The notes under the pieces were generated by a model. The model was not told where the DNA came from. It made no database searches and was given only the letters and a program-made list of their open reading frames with translations. From assembly GCA_022340585.1 (NCBI GenBank), contig JAJDNS010000041.1:1-64000 (forward strand): 64,000 bases of DNA, written 5' to 3'. The translations under genes and the position numbers were made by a program. This stretch comes from Acidobacteriota bacterium. GTDB taxonomy: Bacteria; Acidobacteriota; Vicinamibacteria; Fen-336. This document shows positions 38,082 to 48,373 of this stretch, in pieces. Position 1 is the stretch's first letter. Every line of letters begins with the position of its first letter.

Positions 38082-39049
38082 TCCAGGAGTACCTGGCCGA
38101 TCGGAGGCGGGCGGGGGCGCGGGTGACGCCGCTGTCGGGGGACGCCTCGACGCGACGCTACTTTCGGATCGCGCACGAGGGGGCGACCTTCGTGCTGGCC
38201 CTCTATCCGGAGCCCTTCGTGCCGGAGGAGCTTGCGTTCCTCGGAATGCGCGATCTCCTGGACGGCTACGGGCTGGCCGTCCCGGCGATCGTGGACGTGG
38301 ACGGACCCCGGGGCGTGGTCCTGCAGGAGGACCTGGGGGACCGCACCCTCCAGGAGGCGCTGAAGGAGGTCAGCGCCTCCCGTCACGAGGAGCTCTACCG
38401 GGAGGCCATCGACGACGTGGCCAACCTCCAGCGCCAGGCCCAGGAGAGGTCGCAGGGAGCCGACTGCTTCCGCGTCGCCTTCGACATCGAGAAGCTGACC
38501 TGGGAGCTCCACTACTTCCTGATGCACTTCGTGGAGGGACACCGGCAGTGCGACCTGACGGTGGAGGACCGGGCGAGCCTGTCGGAGGCCTTCCACCTTC
38601 TGTGTCAGGAGATCGCGTCCTGGCCCCGGGTGCTGTGCCACCGGGACTTCCACAGCCGAAACCTCATGCTGCACCAGGACCGGCTCTTCTGGATCGACTT
38701 CCAGGACGCGCGGATGGGGCCGGCAACCTACGACCTGGCCTCGCTCCTGCGAGACGCGTACGTCGACGTGCCCGAGGAGATGAGCGAGGAGCTGACCGAG
38801 CGCTTCCGGCAGCGGGCGGTGCCCGGTGAGTCTCGCGAGCAGTTCCGTCGGCGGTTCGAGCTGATGGCGGTCCAGCGCACGCTGAAGGCGCTGGGCACGT
38901 TCGGCTACATGGCCACCGTCCGGGACAACCCGGTGTACCTGCCCTACATGCCTCGGACCCTGAGCCACGCGCGGCACACGCTCTCCCGCTACCCGGAGCT
39001 CGAGCGGCTCTGGCACACCCTGGCCCGGCACATCGAGGAGCTGGCCTGA
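38063..39049 (+). CDS. APH-family phosphotransferase, AmgK-like sugar kinase
   Basis: [57 protein letters not shown]; exact start (GTG 38063 or TTG 38078) uncertain. Confidence 0.82.
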   Translation: MGGVELIQEYLADRRRAGARVTPLSGDASTRRYFRIAHEGATFVLALYPEPFVPEELAFLGMRDLLDGYGLAVPAIVDVDGPRGVVLQEDLGDRTLQEALKEVSASRHEELYREAIDDVANLQRQAQERSQGADCFRVAFDIEKLTWELHYFLMHFVEGHRQCDLTVEDRASLSEAFHLLCQEIASWPRVLCHRDFHSRNLMLHQDRLFWIDFQDARMGPATYDLASLLRDAYVDVPEEMSEELTERFRQRAVPGESREQFRRRFELMAVQRTLKALGTFGYMATVRDNPVYLPYMPRTLSHARHTLSRYPELERLWHTLARHIEELA

Positions 39050-39063
39050 CGGAAAGGAATGCG

Positions 39064-40359
39064 ATGGACACGGTGAGGATCGGAGACTTCGGCCGCCACG
39101 TGGACGAGGAGGTTGTCGTCCGGGGCTGGCTCCACAACAAGCGCTCGAGCGGCAAGCTCCGGTTCCTGATCGTCCGCGACGGATCGGGGTACGCGCAGGC
39201 GGTGGTCTTCAAGAAGGCGGTCTCACCCGAGGAATGGGAGGCGGTGGACGGCGCAGGACAGGAGTCGGCCCTGCAGCTGAAGGGGCTGGTGAAGAAGGAC
39301 GACCGGGCGCCGGGCGGATACGAGGTCGACGTCCGGTCCATCGAGGTGCTCCAGAGCGTCCACGACTTCCCCATCACCCCGAAGGAGCACGGCACGGCCT
39401 TCCTGATGGAGAACCGGCACCTGTGGCTGCGCTCCACGCGCCAGCACGCCATCGCCCGAGTGCGGCACACGGTGATCAAGGCGACCCGGGACTTCCTCGA
39501 CGACCAGGGGTACATCCTGGCCGACACTCCCATCTTCACCCCGGCCGCCTGCGAGGGGACCACGACCCTCTTCGCCGTGCCCTACTTCGACGAAGGCACG
39601 GCCTATCTGACCCAGAGCGGCCAGCTCTACAACGAGGCCACCGTCGCCGCCCACGGGAAGGTGTACTGCTTCGGCCCCACCTTCCGGGCCGAGAAGTCCA
39701 AGACCCGGCGACACCTCACCGAGTTCTGGATGGTCGAGCCCGAGATCGCCTTCGCCGGTCTCGACGACGCGGTGGACCTGGCCGAGGGGCTGGTGTGCGC
39801 GGTGGTGGAGCAGTGCCTCGAGAGGCGCGCGGAGGAGCTGAAGGTCCTGGGGCGGGACACGACGACCCTGGAGAACGTGACGCGCCCCTTCCCCCGGCTG
39901 CACTACGACGACGCCATCAAGCTCATCCAGGAGAAGGGCTCGGAGACGCAGTGGGGGAGCGACTTCGGCGGGACCGACGAGACGGTGATCGCCGAGGCCC
40001 ACGAGAAGCCGGTCGTCGTGCACCGGTTTCCGGCCGAGACCAAGGCGTTCTACATGGCCTCGGACCCCGAGCGACCGGAGCTCAGCCTCTCCGCCGATAT
40101 CCTGGCCCCCGAGGGGTACGGCGAGATCGTGGGCGGGGGCGAGCGCCTCGCCGACCACGACCTCCTCCTCGAGAAGATCCAGGAGCACGACCTGCCCCAG
40201 GAGGCCTTCCAGTGGTACCTGGACCTCCGGAAGTACGGCGCCGTACAGCACGCCGGCTTCGGCATGGGCATCGAGCGGGTGGTGACCTGGATCTGCGGGA
40301 TCGACCACCTTCGGGAGACGATCGCGTTCCCGCGGATGCTGTACCGGATCTACCCGTAG
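39064..40359 (+). CDS. asnS: Asparaginyl-tRNA synthetase
   Basis: [84 protein letters not shown]. Confidence 0.9.
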   Translation: MDTVRIGDFGRHVDEEVVVRGWLHNKRSSGKLRFLIVRDGSGYAQAVVFKKAVSPEEWEAVDGAGQESALQLKGLVKKDDRAPGGYEVDVRSIEVLQSVHDFPITPKEHGTAFLMENRHLWLRSTRQHAIARVRHTVIKATRDFLDDQGYILADTPIFTPAACEGTTTLFAVPYFDEGTAYLTQSGQLYNEATVAAHGKVYCFGPTFRAEKSKTRRHLTEFWMVEPEIAFAGLDDAVDLAEGLVCAVVEQCLERRAEELKVLGRDTTTLENVTRPFPRLHYDDAIKLIQEKGSETQWGSDFGGTDETVIAEAHEKPVVVHRFPAETKAFYMASDPERPELSLSADILAPEGYGEIVGGGERLADHDLLLEKIQEHDLPQEAFQWYLDLRKYGAVQHAGFGMGIERVVTWICGIDHLRETIAFPRMLYRIYP

Positions 40360-40456
40360 AAAGGCTCTTCGCCGGTCCCTGGCGACCGAGACTGCTTCGA
40401 AAGCGAACGGGCGGTCCCCGCCACCCGCCGGTGATCGGGACCTTCGCCGAGGGCGT

Positions 40457-41920
40457 TCAGACCTTCTCGAGCATCCTCCGCGCCTCGTCCCTCACGTAGG
40501 CGTAGTTGAAGCTCAAGCCGTTGTCCTCGGCCGCCTTCCGGCCGGCCTGCTCCGCGGCCTCGACGTCGCCCTTCGCGGCACAGGCCCGGGCCAGGGCGAG
40601 CTGCACCCGGGGGTCGAGGGGGTTGGCTTCCTGGAGGGCGGCCACCGCCGCGTCGGGGTCCTCCACGGCCAGGGCCAGCAGGCCCTGGAGGTGGTGGCTC
40701 AGGCGCCTCTCGAAGGGCACGGAATGCTCCGCGACCCGGGCGGCGTACTCCTCGGCCTGGGCCTTCGCCGTCTCGAGATCGCCCCGGGCCAGGGCCACGC
40801 GGACGGTGTTGTAGAGGGCGTTGCGGCGGAAGGCCTCGCGGGCGGCGTCCGGAGTGTCGGACGCGTCGCTCACCGCGACTGCCTTCTCGAAGTGGGCCAG
40901 GGCCTCGTCGACCCGACCGGCCTCCAGCAGGATGTTGCCCATCAGGTTCAGGTCGCCAGCCATCGCCGCGCGGTCACCCCGCGCCTCCGAGACCGCGGAC
41001 ATCTCCTTCACCGCGGCCACGGCCTTGTCCGTCTCCTCCTCGAAGACCCAGGACTCGGCGGTGCGCAGGAGCGCGGCCCGCTTCTCGGCGGGGGTACGCG
41101 CCCTCTCGAGGAGGCGCCCGAGGGTCTCCCGGGCCTTCTCCATCTCGCCCATGTACATCTGGTTCAGCCCAATGCCCACGTAGGACGCCACGAAGTGGGG
41201 GTCGTGCTCCAGGGCCTTCTCGTACTGGGCGATGGACTCCTCGAAGCGGCCGGTCTTCATGAGGAGCTCGGCGTAGGAGTCGTACGGGTTCGGGTCGTCG
41301 GGGATGAGGGCGACGTACCTCTTGAAGGCCTCCTCCGCGCCGTCGTAGTCGCCCATGAAGCGGCGGGCATAGCCGAGCTGATTGTACGGGACGCTGAACT
41401 CGGGGGCGAGGGCGAGGGCCTTCTCGTAGGCGGCGATGGCGTCGTCGTACTCCTGGCGGCCGAAGTGGTTCGCCCCGAGCAGGTTCCAGGCTCGCTCGTC
41501 CCCGGGGAAGGCGGCCGTGAGCTGCTCGAGGGAGCGGATCTGGGTCGCCGGGTCGCTGCGGGCGCCGGCGTCGAGGGCGAGGATCATGAGACGCTCCCCC
41601 TCGGAGACCTCGCCGGCCAGAGTCTTCGCCCTGTCCAGCGCTTCCCAGAACTCCTTCGGCGACTGCGCGGAGAGGGCCAGGCCGTACCAGGCCAGGGCGA
41701 AGCCGTCGTCGAGGGCCGTCGCCTTGCGATACACCTCCCGGGCGTCGGCGGCACGCAGCCTCTCGCCGAGGTCCCGCGCCTCGATGTAGAGGGCGCGGGC
41801 CTCTTCCGAGCGGGTCGTGATTGGGATCTTCGTGCCCTCCTGTCCCTGCTCCGTCGGGGCGTTGCAGCCGGCCAGCACGAGCGCGATCACCACCGCGCTC
41901 CAAGAGAGATGTGACCTCAT
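40457..41920 (-). CDS. TPR-repeat lipoprotein
   Basis: LVLAGCNAPTEQG lipobox; YEKALALAPEFSVPYNQLGYARRFMGDYDGAEEAFKRYVALIPDDP. Confidence 0.85.
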   Translation of the reverse strand: MRSHLSWSAVVIALVLAGCNAPTEQGQEGTKIPITTRSEEARALYIEARDLGERLRAADAREVYRKATALDDGFALAWYGLALSAQSPKEFWEALDRAKTLAGEVSEGERLMILALDAGARSDPATQIRSLEQLTAAFPGDERAWNLLGANHFGRQEYDDAIAAYEKALALAPEFSVPYNQLGYARRFMGDYDGAEEAFKRYVALIPDDPNPYDSYAELLMKTGRFEESIAQYEKALEHDPHFVASYVGIGLNQMYMGEMEKARETLGRLLERARTPAEKRAALLRTAESWVFEEETDKAVAAVKEMSAVSEARGDRAAMAGDLNLMGNILLEAGRVDEALAHFEKAVAVSDASDTPDAAREAFRRNALYNTVRVALARGDLETAKAQAEEYAARVAEHSVPFERRLSHHLQGLLALAVEDPDAAVAALQEANPLDPRVQLALARACAAKGDVEAAEQAGRKAAEDNGLSFNYAYVRDEARRMLEKV

Positions 41921-41990
41921 CGTCGACCTCCTTTGGCGGGATCTGCCCCGAGCATACCGTGGCGCGCCCCTTCGCGGCACTCCTTTTCTT

Positions 41991-42010
41991 TACTCCAAGT
42001 TGTTGGAGTA
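41991..42010. promoter_or_regulatory. Dyad-symmetric operator candidate upstream of TPR lipoprotein gene
   Basis: TACTCCAA-GTTG-TTGGAGTA, perfect 8-bp arms. Confidence 0.4.
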
Positions 42011-42085
42011 CAAGGCTTTGGATGTCTTGGGGGCCACTGGAACCCGGGCCTCTGAGCCGCTCCACCAGGACTTCGCGGGCAGGCT

Positions 42086-43597
42086 CTACCGCTGATCTTC
42101 GCGGGCCCGAGCGATGATCTCCTTCGGGTAGCCCAGTCGCTCCAGGAGGCGGATGGCGTTGCGGGTCGTGACCACTCCGGGGCGGAGGCGGTAGTCGAAG
42201 CGCAGGTCGTCACGGGAGAAGTCGTCGGCGAAGAAGTAGCTCTCGTAGCGGTCGCGGAGGGACTGGGTCAGCTCCCGGTCGTGGGTCGCGGCCACCACCA
42301 GGAGACCCCGGTCGGCCAGGTAGTCGAGGATCGCCCGCGACGCGGCGAGGCGTTCGACGGCATTCGTGCCCGAGAGCAACTCGTCGATGAGGCAAAGGGT
42401 GGGCTCGCCGGAGTCGGCCTTCTGGACCAGAGCCAGCAGGCGCTCGGCCTCGGCCAGGTAGCGACTCCGACCGGCGAGGATGTCGTCACCGACCCGCATG
42501 GAGGAGATGATCCCCAGGGGCGAGGCGCGGTACTGGCGGGCCGTGCACGTGAAGACGGTTTGCGCGAACAGGGTGTTGATGCCGAGCGTGCGCAGGAGCG
42601 TCGACTTGCCCGACATGTTGGCCCCAGTGACGAGGCATCCGCGTCCGTCCAGCGACAGGGAGCTGGGCACCGGGTCCACGAGGAGGGGGTGGACGCCGTC
42701 CGTGATCTGGAGGTGGACGGGTCCCGGCTCGAGGTCCGGTCGGCACCACGTGGGCGAGTCCGCGCGCCACTGTCCCACCGAAGCCAGCGCGTCCAGCTCC
42801 CCGATGGTCAGGAAGATCTCTCGGAGGCCGGGGGCGGCTCCCGACCAGTGCCGGACGAGCCACTGATAGGCCTGCAGCTCGAGCAGGAAGAAGATGTTGA
42901 CGTACTCGTAGAGGATGCCCCTGATGTCCCCCGTGGACAGAAGGGTCACGCGCCGCGCGACGGAGGCGGTGTCGTGGAGGGCTGTCGAGAGGCGGCGCTG
43001 GTGCTGGTCCAGTAGCGGCTCCAGGATCGAGACCACCCGGTGTGCGCAGAAACGCAGGCGACCCACGAAACGCAGAGCCTGGATTTCCATCTGCCACCGG
43101 ACTCGGATGCGGAAGTGGACCGCGGTGTTGAGCGCAAAGACGAGCATTGGGACGAAGACAGCCTTGCCACCGACCGAGAGCGCGAGGACCACGGAGACGA
43201 TGGCCAGGAGGGCCAGGAGCCGATAGGTCCAGCCGTGGGGGAGTCCCTCGGGCGGGTGCTCCCAGAGGAGGGACGCCAGGTCCTCGGCGCCGGCGGTGCG
43301 GTCGAGCCGCGTCAGCTCACTCCGCAGGGCCCGCGCCGTCTCTCGCGCTGGTGCCAGGGCCCCGATCAACGCATCCCGCTCGGTGAGCGCCCCCGTCGAG
43401 GGGACGGCTGACCGCAGCATGCGCCGGAGGGCCATGCGGCCCGGGATCGAGACGGTGCGGTCGATGCGGGCACAGACGGCGTCCATGTCCAGATCGTTCC
43501 AGGTGTGATCGTCGACCAGCGGCACAGCGCCGTCGCTCAGGAACGAGGCGTGGTGGGGCATTCGAAAGGATTCGGTCGGAGCGTCCTCCCTCGGCAC
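42086..43597 (-). CDS. Membrane-anchored MutS-family ATPase (MutS domain V only)
   Basis: GCLVTGANMSGKSTLLRTLGINTLFAQ; LCLIDELLSGTNAVERLAASRAIL; VVAATHDREL; hydrophobic LLALLAIVSVVLALSVGGKAVFVPMLVFALNTAV. Confidence 0.88.
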   Translation of the reverse strand: MPREDAPTESFRMPHHASFLSDGAVPLVDDHTWNDLDMDAVCARIDRTVSIPGRMALRRMLRSAVPSTGALTERDALIGALAPARETARALRSELTRLDRTAGAEDLASLLWEHPPEGLPHGWTYRLLALLAIVSVVLALSVGGKAVFVPMLVFALNTAVHFRIRVRWQMEIQALRFVGRLRFCAHRVVSILEPLLDQHQRRLSTALHDTASVARRVTLLSTGDIRGILYEYVNIFFLLELQAYQWLVRHWSGAAPGLREIFLTIGELDALASVGQWRADSPTWCRPDLEPGPVHLQITDGVHPLLVDPVPSSLSLDGRGCLVTGANMSGKSTLLRTLGINTLFAQTVFTCTARQYRASPLGIISSMRVGDDILAGRSRYLAEAERLLALVQKADSGEPTLCLIDELLSGTNAVERLAASRAILDYLADRGLLVVAATHDRELTQSLRDRYESYFFADDFSRDDLRFDYRLRPGVVTTRNAIRLLERLGYPKEIIARAREDQR

Positions 43598-43699
43598 GTG
43601 CCTTCATTCTATCGCCGCGCGATCTCCCGACCGCTCCAGGAGGCCCTCTCTCGCGAGTCCTCTGGGGTCACCGCCGTGGCCGGTTCGCCATGTCCCGGC

Positions 43700-43921
43700 C
43701 ACCCGGGCTCCGACAGCGTCCAGCCCCTGGGCGCACTGGCGGAGGGGGGGCTGGCGACTCTAGCCCTCGAGCCTGGGGTCTGGCGGCTGACCGCTCGCCG
43801 GGACGGCCGGTGGTGCTGGCCTCGGGAGGTGACGATCCCCGCTGGCACGGTCAGGCCCGGTCGGGAGACCCTTGTGCTCTGGCCCCTAGCCTGCGGCCAC
43901 GCCTCCAACGAGTGGGTGTGA
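43700..43921 (+). pseudogene. Possible remnant of a carboxypeptidase-regulatory-like domain protein
   Basis: PLGALAEGGLATLALEPGVWRLTARRDGRWCWPREVTIPAGTVRPGRETLVLWPLA within ORF 43505..43921. Confidence 0.35.
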
Positions 43922-43952
43922 GCGGCGCCCTCCCCGATATACTGCGAACCTC

Positions 43953-45041
43953 ATGATCGCGGTCTACGTCTCCGGCCACGGGTTCGGCCACTCGACGCGC
44001 ACCGCCGAGGTCCTGCGGAAGGTGCGTGAGCGGGCCCCGGGTCTGCCGATCACCGTCATCACGTCGGCGCCATCGTTCCTGTTCGAGGGGGTGGTGACGC
44101 CGCCCCTGGAGACGCGTCGGGTGGAGTGCGACGTGGGCCTTGTGCAGAAGGACGCGCTGGTCATCGACGAGCGGGGGACGTCGGCGCGTTGGCGGGAGTT
44201 CGCGGCGGGGTGGGACGATCTGGTGGCGGCGGAGGCGGAGTGGCTGAGGTCGAGGGCAGCCCGCCTCGTCCTCGGGGACATCCCGCCGCTGGCCTTTGCG
44301 GCGGCGGACGCCGCCGGCGTGCCCTCGGTGGGCCTGGGGAACTTCTCCTGGGACTGGGTCTACGGGCATCTGGCCCCGCGGGAGCCGGCCCTCGGGGAGG
44401 CCGCGGCCCTCGCGAGGGACGCCTACGGGCGGGCCGGGCTTCTCCTGCGGCTGCCTTTCGCCGGGGATCTGGGGGCGTTTCCGCGAGTCGAGGACGTGCC
44501 GCTCGTGGCCCGGCGGCCGGAGCTGTCGAAGGAGGAGGCCCGGCGCCGTCTCGACCTCGGGACCCGGCCCGTGGTCCTGCTGTCCTTCGGGGGGCCCGGG
44601 CTGCCGGGCATCGACCTCGGGGCCTACGGAGGGTTGAACGGGTACCGCTTCCTGCTGACGGGAAGCTCCGGTGACGGGGGGGCTCCCTCGAACCTCCGAA
44701 GGCTGGACGGTGGGGAGCTGGAGGCGGCGGGGCTGGAATACCCCGACCTGGTGGGGGCGGCGGACGTGGTGGTCACCAAGCCGGGCTACGGGATCGTCAC
44801 CGACTGCATCGGGGCGGGGACCCGGATGGTCTACACCGACCGGGGGGACTTCCCGGAGTACCCGATCCTCAGCCGGGAGATGAAGCGGTACATCCCGGCC
44901 GTCCACGCCACGAACGACGACGTCCGGCGGGGGCGGCTCGGCCCGGCCCTGGAGTCCGTGGCCGCGATGCCGATGCCGGAGCGACCGAGGATCGACGGGG
45001 CCGACGTGGCGGCGGACCGGCTGTTGGCAGAATTGGCCTAG
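43953..45041 (+). CDS. Glycosyltransferase-like protein (UDP-glycosyltransferase/GT28-type fold)
   Basis: VYVSGHGFGHSTRTAEVLRKVRER; VVLLSFGGPGLPGIDL; AADVVVTKPGYGIVTDCIGAGTRMVYTDRGDFPEYPIL. Confidence 0.82.
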   Translation: MIAVYVSGHGFGHSTRTAEVLRKVRERAPGLPITVITSAPSFLFEGVVTPPLETRRVECDVGLVQKDALVIDERGTSARWREFAAGWDDLVAAEAEWLRSRAARLVLGDIPPLAFAAADAAGVPSVGLGNFSWDWVYGHLAPREPALGEAAALARDAYGRAGLLLRLPFAGDLGAFPRVEDVPLVARRPELSKEEARRRLDLGTRPVVLLSFGGPGLPGIDLGAYGGLNGYRFLLTGSSGDGGAPSNLRRLDGGELEAAGLEYPDLVGAADVVVTKPGYGIVTDCIGAGTRMVYTDRGDFPEYPILSREMKRYIPAVHATNDDVRRGRLGPALESVAAMPMPERPRIDGADVAADRLLAELA

Positions 45042-45091
45042 GCCCCTCGGCGGGGAGCCGTGGCCAGACGGGGCCTCGACGGCCCGTCCCG

Positions 45092-45877
45092 TCAGAGCCC
45101 GAGAAGCGTCAGCCCGTGCATGGCGTACTTGTCGATCTCGGCCTGGTGCTTGCGGAACAGCTCCAGGTTCTCCGGGGGGACGGTGAGGGCCTCGGCGCCG
45201 CGGGCGCCCATCTTCTCCAGGCCCTGCTCGAGCCCCTTCAAGTCCGACTCCGAGACCCGGTCGGCCCCGGGCAGGCTTTGCTTCTGGGCGGTCTCGAGGG
45301 CGGCCCGCATGACCTCCTGGATCTGCTCGGCGGCCTTGGACATGGCGTCGGCCGGTGCGGTGCCGGTCTCCGCCTCGGTCCTCGAGACTCCGGCCGCCAC
45401 GTAGACGGCGGTCTGAATGGCGTAGTACTCCTGCTCGGACATGCCACTCTCGGCCAGGGCCTTCACCTGGGCGAGGCGAAGGTCTCCGAACATCTGAACG
45501 GCCCGACCGCCCAGGCCGAGGACCTCGGTGGGGGTCAGGGCCCCGGCGTCGCCTTCGGCGCGCTCCCGCAGCTGCTCGAGCTCGGCCTTGTAGGTCGAGT
45601 AGACCTCGTGGACATGGCGGCGGACGTCGAGGAAGGTGGTGAGCCGCTCCTCCGGGATCACGCCGTCCGCGGGACGGTCGTAGGGGTGGGCGTTGGCCTT
45701 CTCCTCCCACTCTTCGATCTCGTTAGTCCGGGCGGTGACCTCCTCGAGGTGGCTCGCCATGTCGCTGGCCTCGTCCTTGAGCCAGAAGAGGCCCAGGCTC
45801 AGCGCGACGGCGGCGGCGATGCCCGCCAGGATGGCCAGGCACCCGCAGCCCGCGAGGATCTTGGTTCCCGTACCCAT
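45092..45877 (-). CDS. Single-TM hypothetical protein, helical ectodomain
   Basis: N-terminal CGCLAILAGIAAAVALSLGLFWL then charged helical sequence; TATACT at 45908-45913 (minus) upstream. Confidence 0.6.
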   Translation of the reverse strand: MGTGTKILAGCGCLAILAGIAAAVALSLGLFWLKDEASDMASHLEEVTARTNEIEEWEEKANAHPYDRPADGVIPEERLTTFLDVRRHVHEVYSTYKAELEQLRERAEGDAGALTPTEVLGLGGRAVQMFGDLRLAQVKALAESGMSEQEYYAIQTAVYVAAGVSRTEAETGTAPADAMSKAAEQIQEVMRAALETAQKQSLPGADRVSESDLKGLEQGLEKMGARGAEALTVPPENLELFRKHQAEIDKYAMHGLTLLGL

Positions 45878-45999
45878 GGCACCTCCTCGGATGTGGTGGG
45901 CGCGGAGAGTATAGCCTTCGGCCGGGGGGCGACCGGAGTCGGGTTATGATGAACATTCCGTTCCCCGGAGCCGGTGGCCGGAAAGGACGAGGAGGATCG

Positions 46000-46269
46000 A
46001 TGGAACCGACGTGGCACGACGGTCTGAGCCGCAAAGCCCTGGTGGAGCTGGTGGAAGCCCTGCTCCTGGCCATGGACAAGTCCGTGCCTCGTCTGGACGC
46101 CATCGCTCACCACCTCGCCCTCATGTCGCAGCAGGGCGAGGAGTTCGAGGTTCTGGGAGGCATCGGGGACCAGATCGCCGACATGGGCGACGAGCTCTAC
46201 TCGGCCAGCGACCGCGACAAGCTGCGGGAGTGGGGCAACGAGATCGACGCCCCCGGCAAGGCCCACTGA
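46000..46269 (+). CDS. Small hypothetical protein
   Basis: SD gacgaggaggatcg before ATG; TATGAT at 45945-45950; MEPTWHDGLSRKALVELVEALLLAMDKSVPRLD. Confidence 0.55.
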   Translation: MEPTWHDGLSRKALVELVEALLLAMDKSVPRLDAIAHHLALMSQQGEEFEVLGGIGDQIADMGDELYSASDRDKLREWGNEIDAPGKAH

Positions 46270-46326
46270 CGACGCCGGGACCCGCCCCGGCGTGAGGGAG
46301 CGGGTCGCGGCCCGACGAGGACAGCT

Positions 46327-47691
<1,365 letters not shown>

Positions 47692-47773
47692 GGCAGGGGC
47701 GGAATCGTTCGTACGTTTCGGTATTCTAGGGACTTGTGGGGACCGGACGAGGCACTGCGCTCGGCCCGAAGGC

Positions 47774-47802
47774 TTGCCTGCGCCGCTGCCGGCTGATACG
47801 AT
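47774..47802 (+). promoter_or_regulatory. Promoter candidate for rimP-nusA-infB operon
   Basis: TTGCCT-17 nt-TACGAT. Confidence 0.45.
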
Positions 47803-47830
47803 ATGCGTTCGGATTCTGGGAGTATCACCA

Positions 47831-47856
47831 GAGTGGGGTCGCCCACTCTTTTTTTT
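47831..47856 (+). terminator. Intrinsic terminator/attenuator in rimP leader
   Basis: GAGTGGG-GTCG-CCCACTC followed by TTTTTTTT, immediately before the rimP SD. Confidence 0.85.
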
Positions 47857-47863
47857 GGAGGGT

Positions 47864-48352
47864 ATGGGACTGACGAAGCAGCAGGGCACGCTCGAACGCG
47901 TTCGGTCCGCGGCTGAGCGCGTCACCGCCGATCGAGGCTTCGAGCTCGTCGACGTCGAGATCCACAAGCCCGGCAAGGGACAGATCGTGCGCCTGCTCGT
48001 GGACAAGCCCGGTGGAATCGGCCTCGACGACCTGCAGTCGGTCTCGGAGGAGGTCTCGGCCATTCTCGACGCCGAGGACCCCATCGCAAGCTCCTACACC
48101 CTCGAGGTTTCATCCCCCGGGCTGGACCGGCCTCTGAAGTCCGAGGCCGACTACCGGCGCTTCGTGGGTCGCCTGGCGAAGCTGTCGAGCTACGAGCGGG
48201 TCGACGGCCGGCGTCACTGGACGGGGCGAATCGCCTCCTGCGAGGACGGGGTGCTGACCCTGACCCTCGAGAAGGAGGGCGAGGACGTCCGCATCCCGTG
48301 CGCCAAGATCGCTCACGGTCACCTCGAAGTGGAGTTCCCGCGGGCGGGATAG
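47864..48352 (+). CDS. rimP: Ribosome maturation factor RimP
   Basis: GFELVDVEIHKPGKGQIVRLLVDKPGGIGLDDLQSVSEEVSAILD; VSSPGLDRPLKSEADYRRFVG; upstream of nusA. Confidence 0.95.
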   Translation: MGLTKQQGTLERVRSAAERVTADRGFELVDVEIHKPGKGQIVRLLVDKPGGIGLDDLQSVSEEVSAILDAEDPIASSYTLEVSSPGLDRPLKSEADYRRFVGRLAKLSSYERVDGRRHWTGRIASCEDGVLTLTLEKEGEDVRIPCAKIAHGHLEVEFPRAG

Positions 48353-48373
48353 CGGGCGAGCGAGCAGGAATTC

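Noticed and set aside
35964-40407. 12-nt inverted repeat TTCGCTTTCGAA / TTCGAAAGCGAA bracketing the cyclophilin-asnS block
   Set aside because: A 12-nt match over this window size is expected by chance many times.
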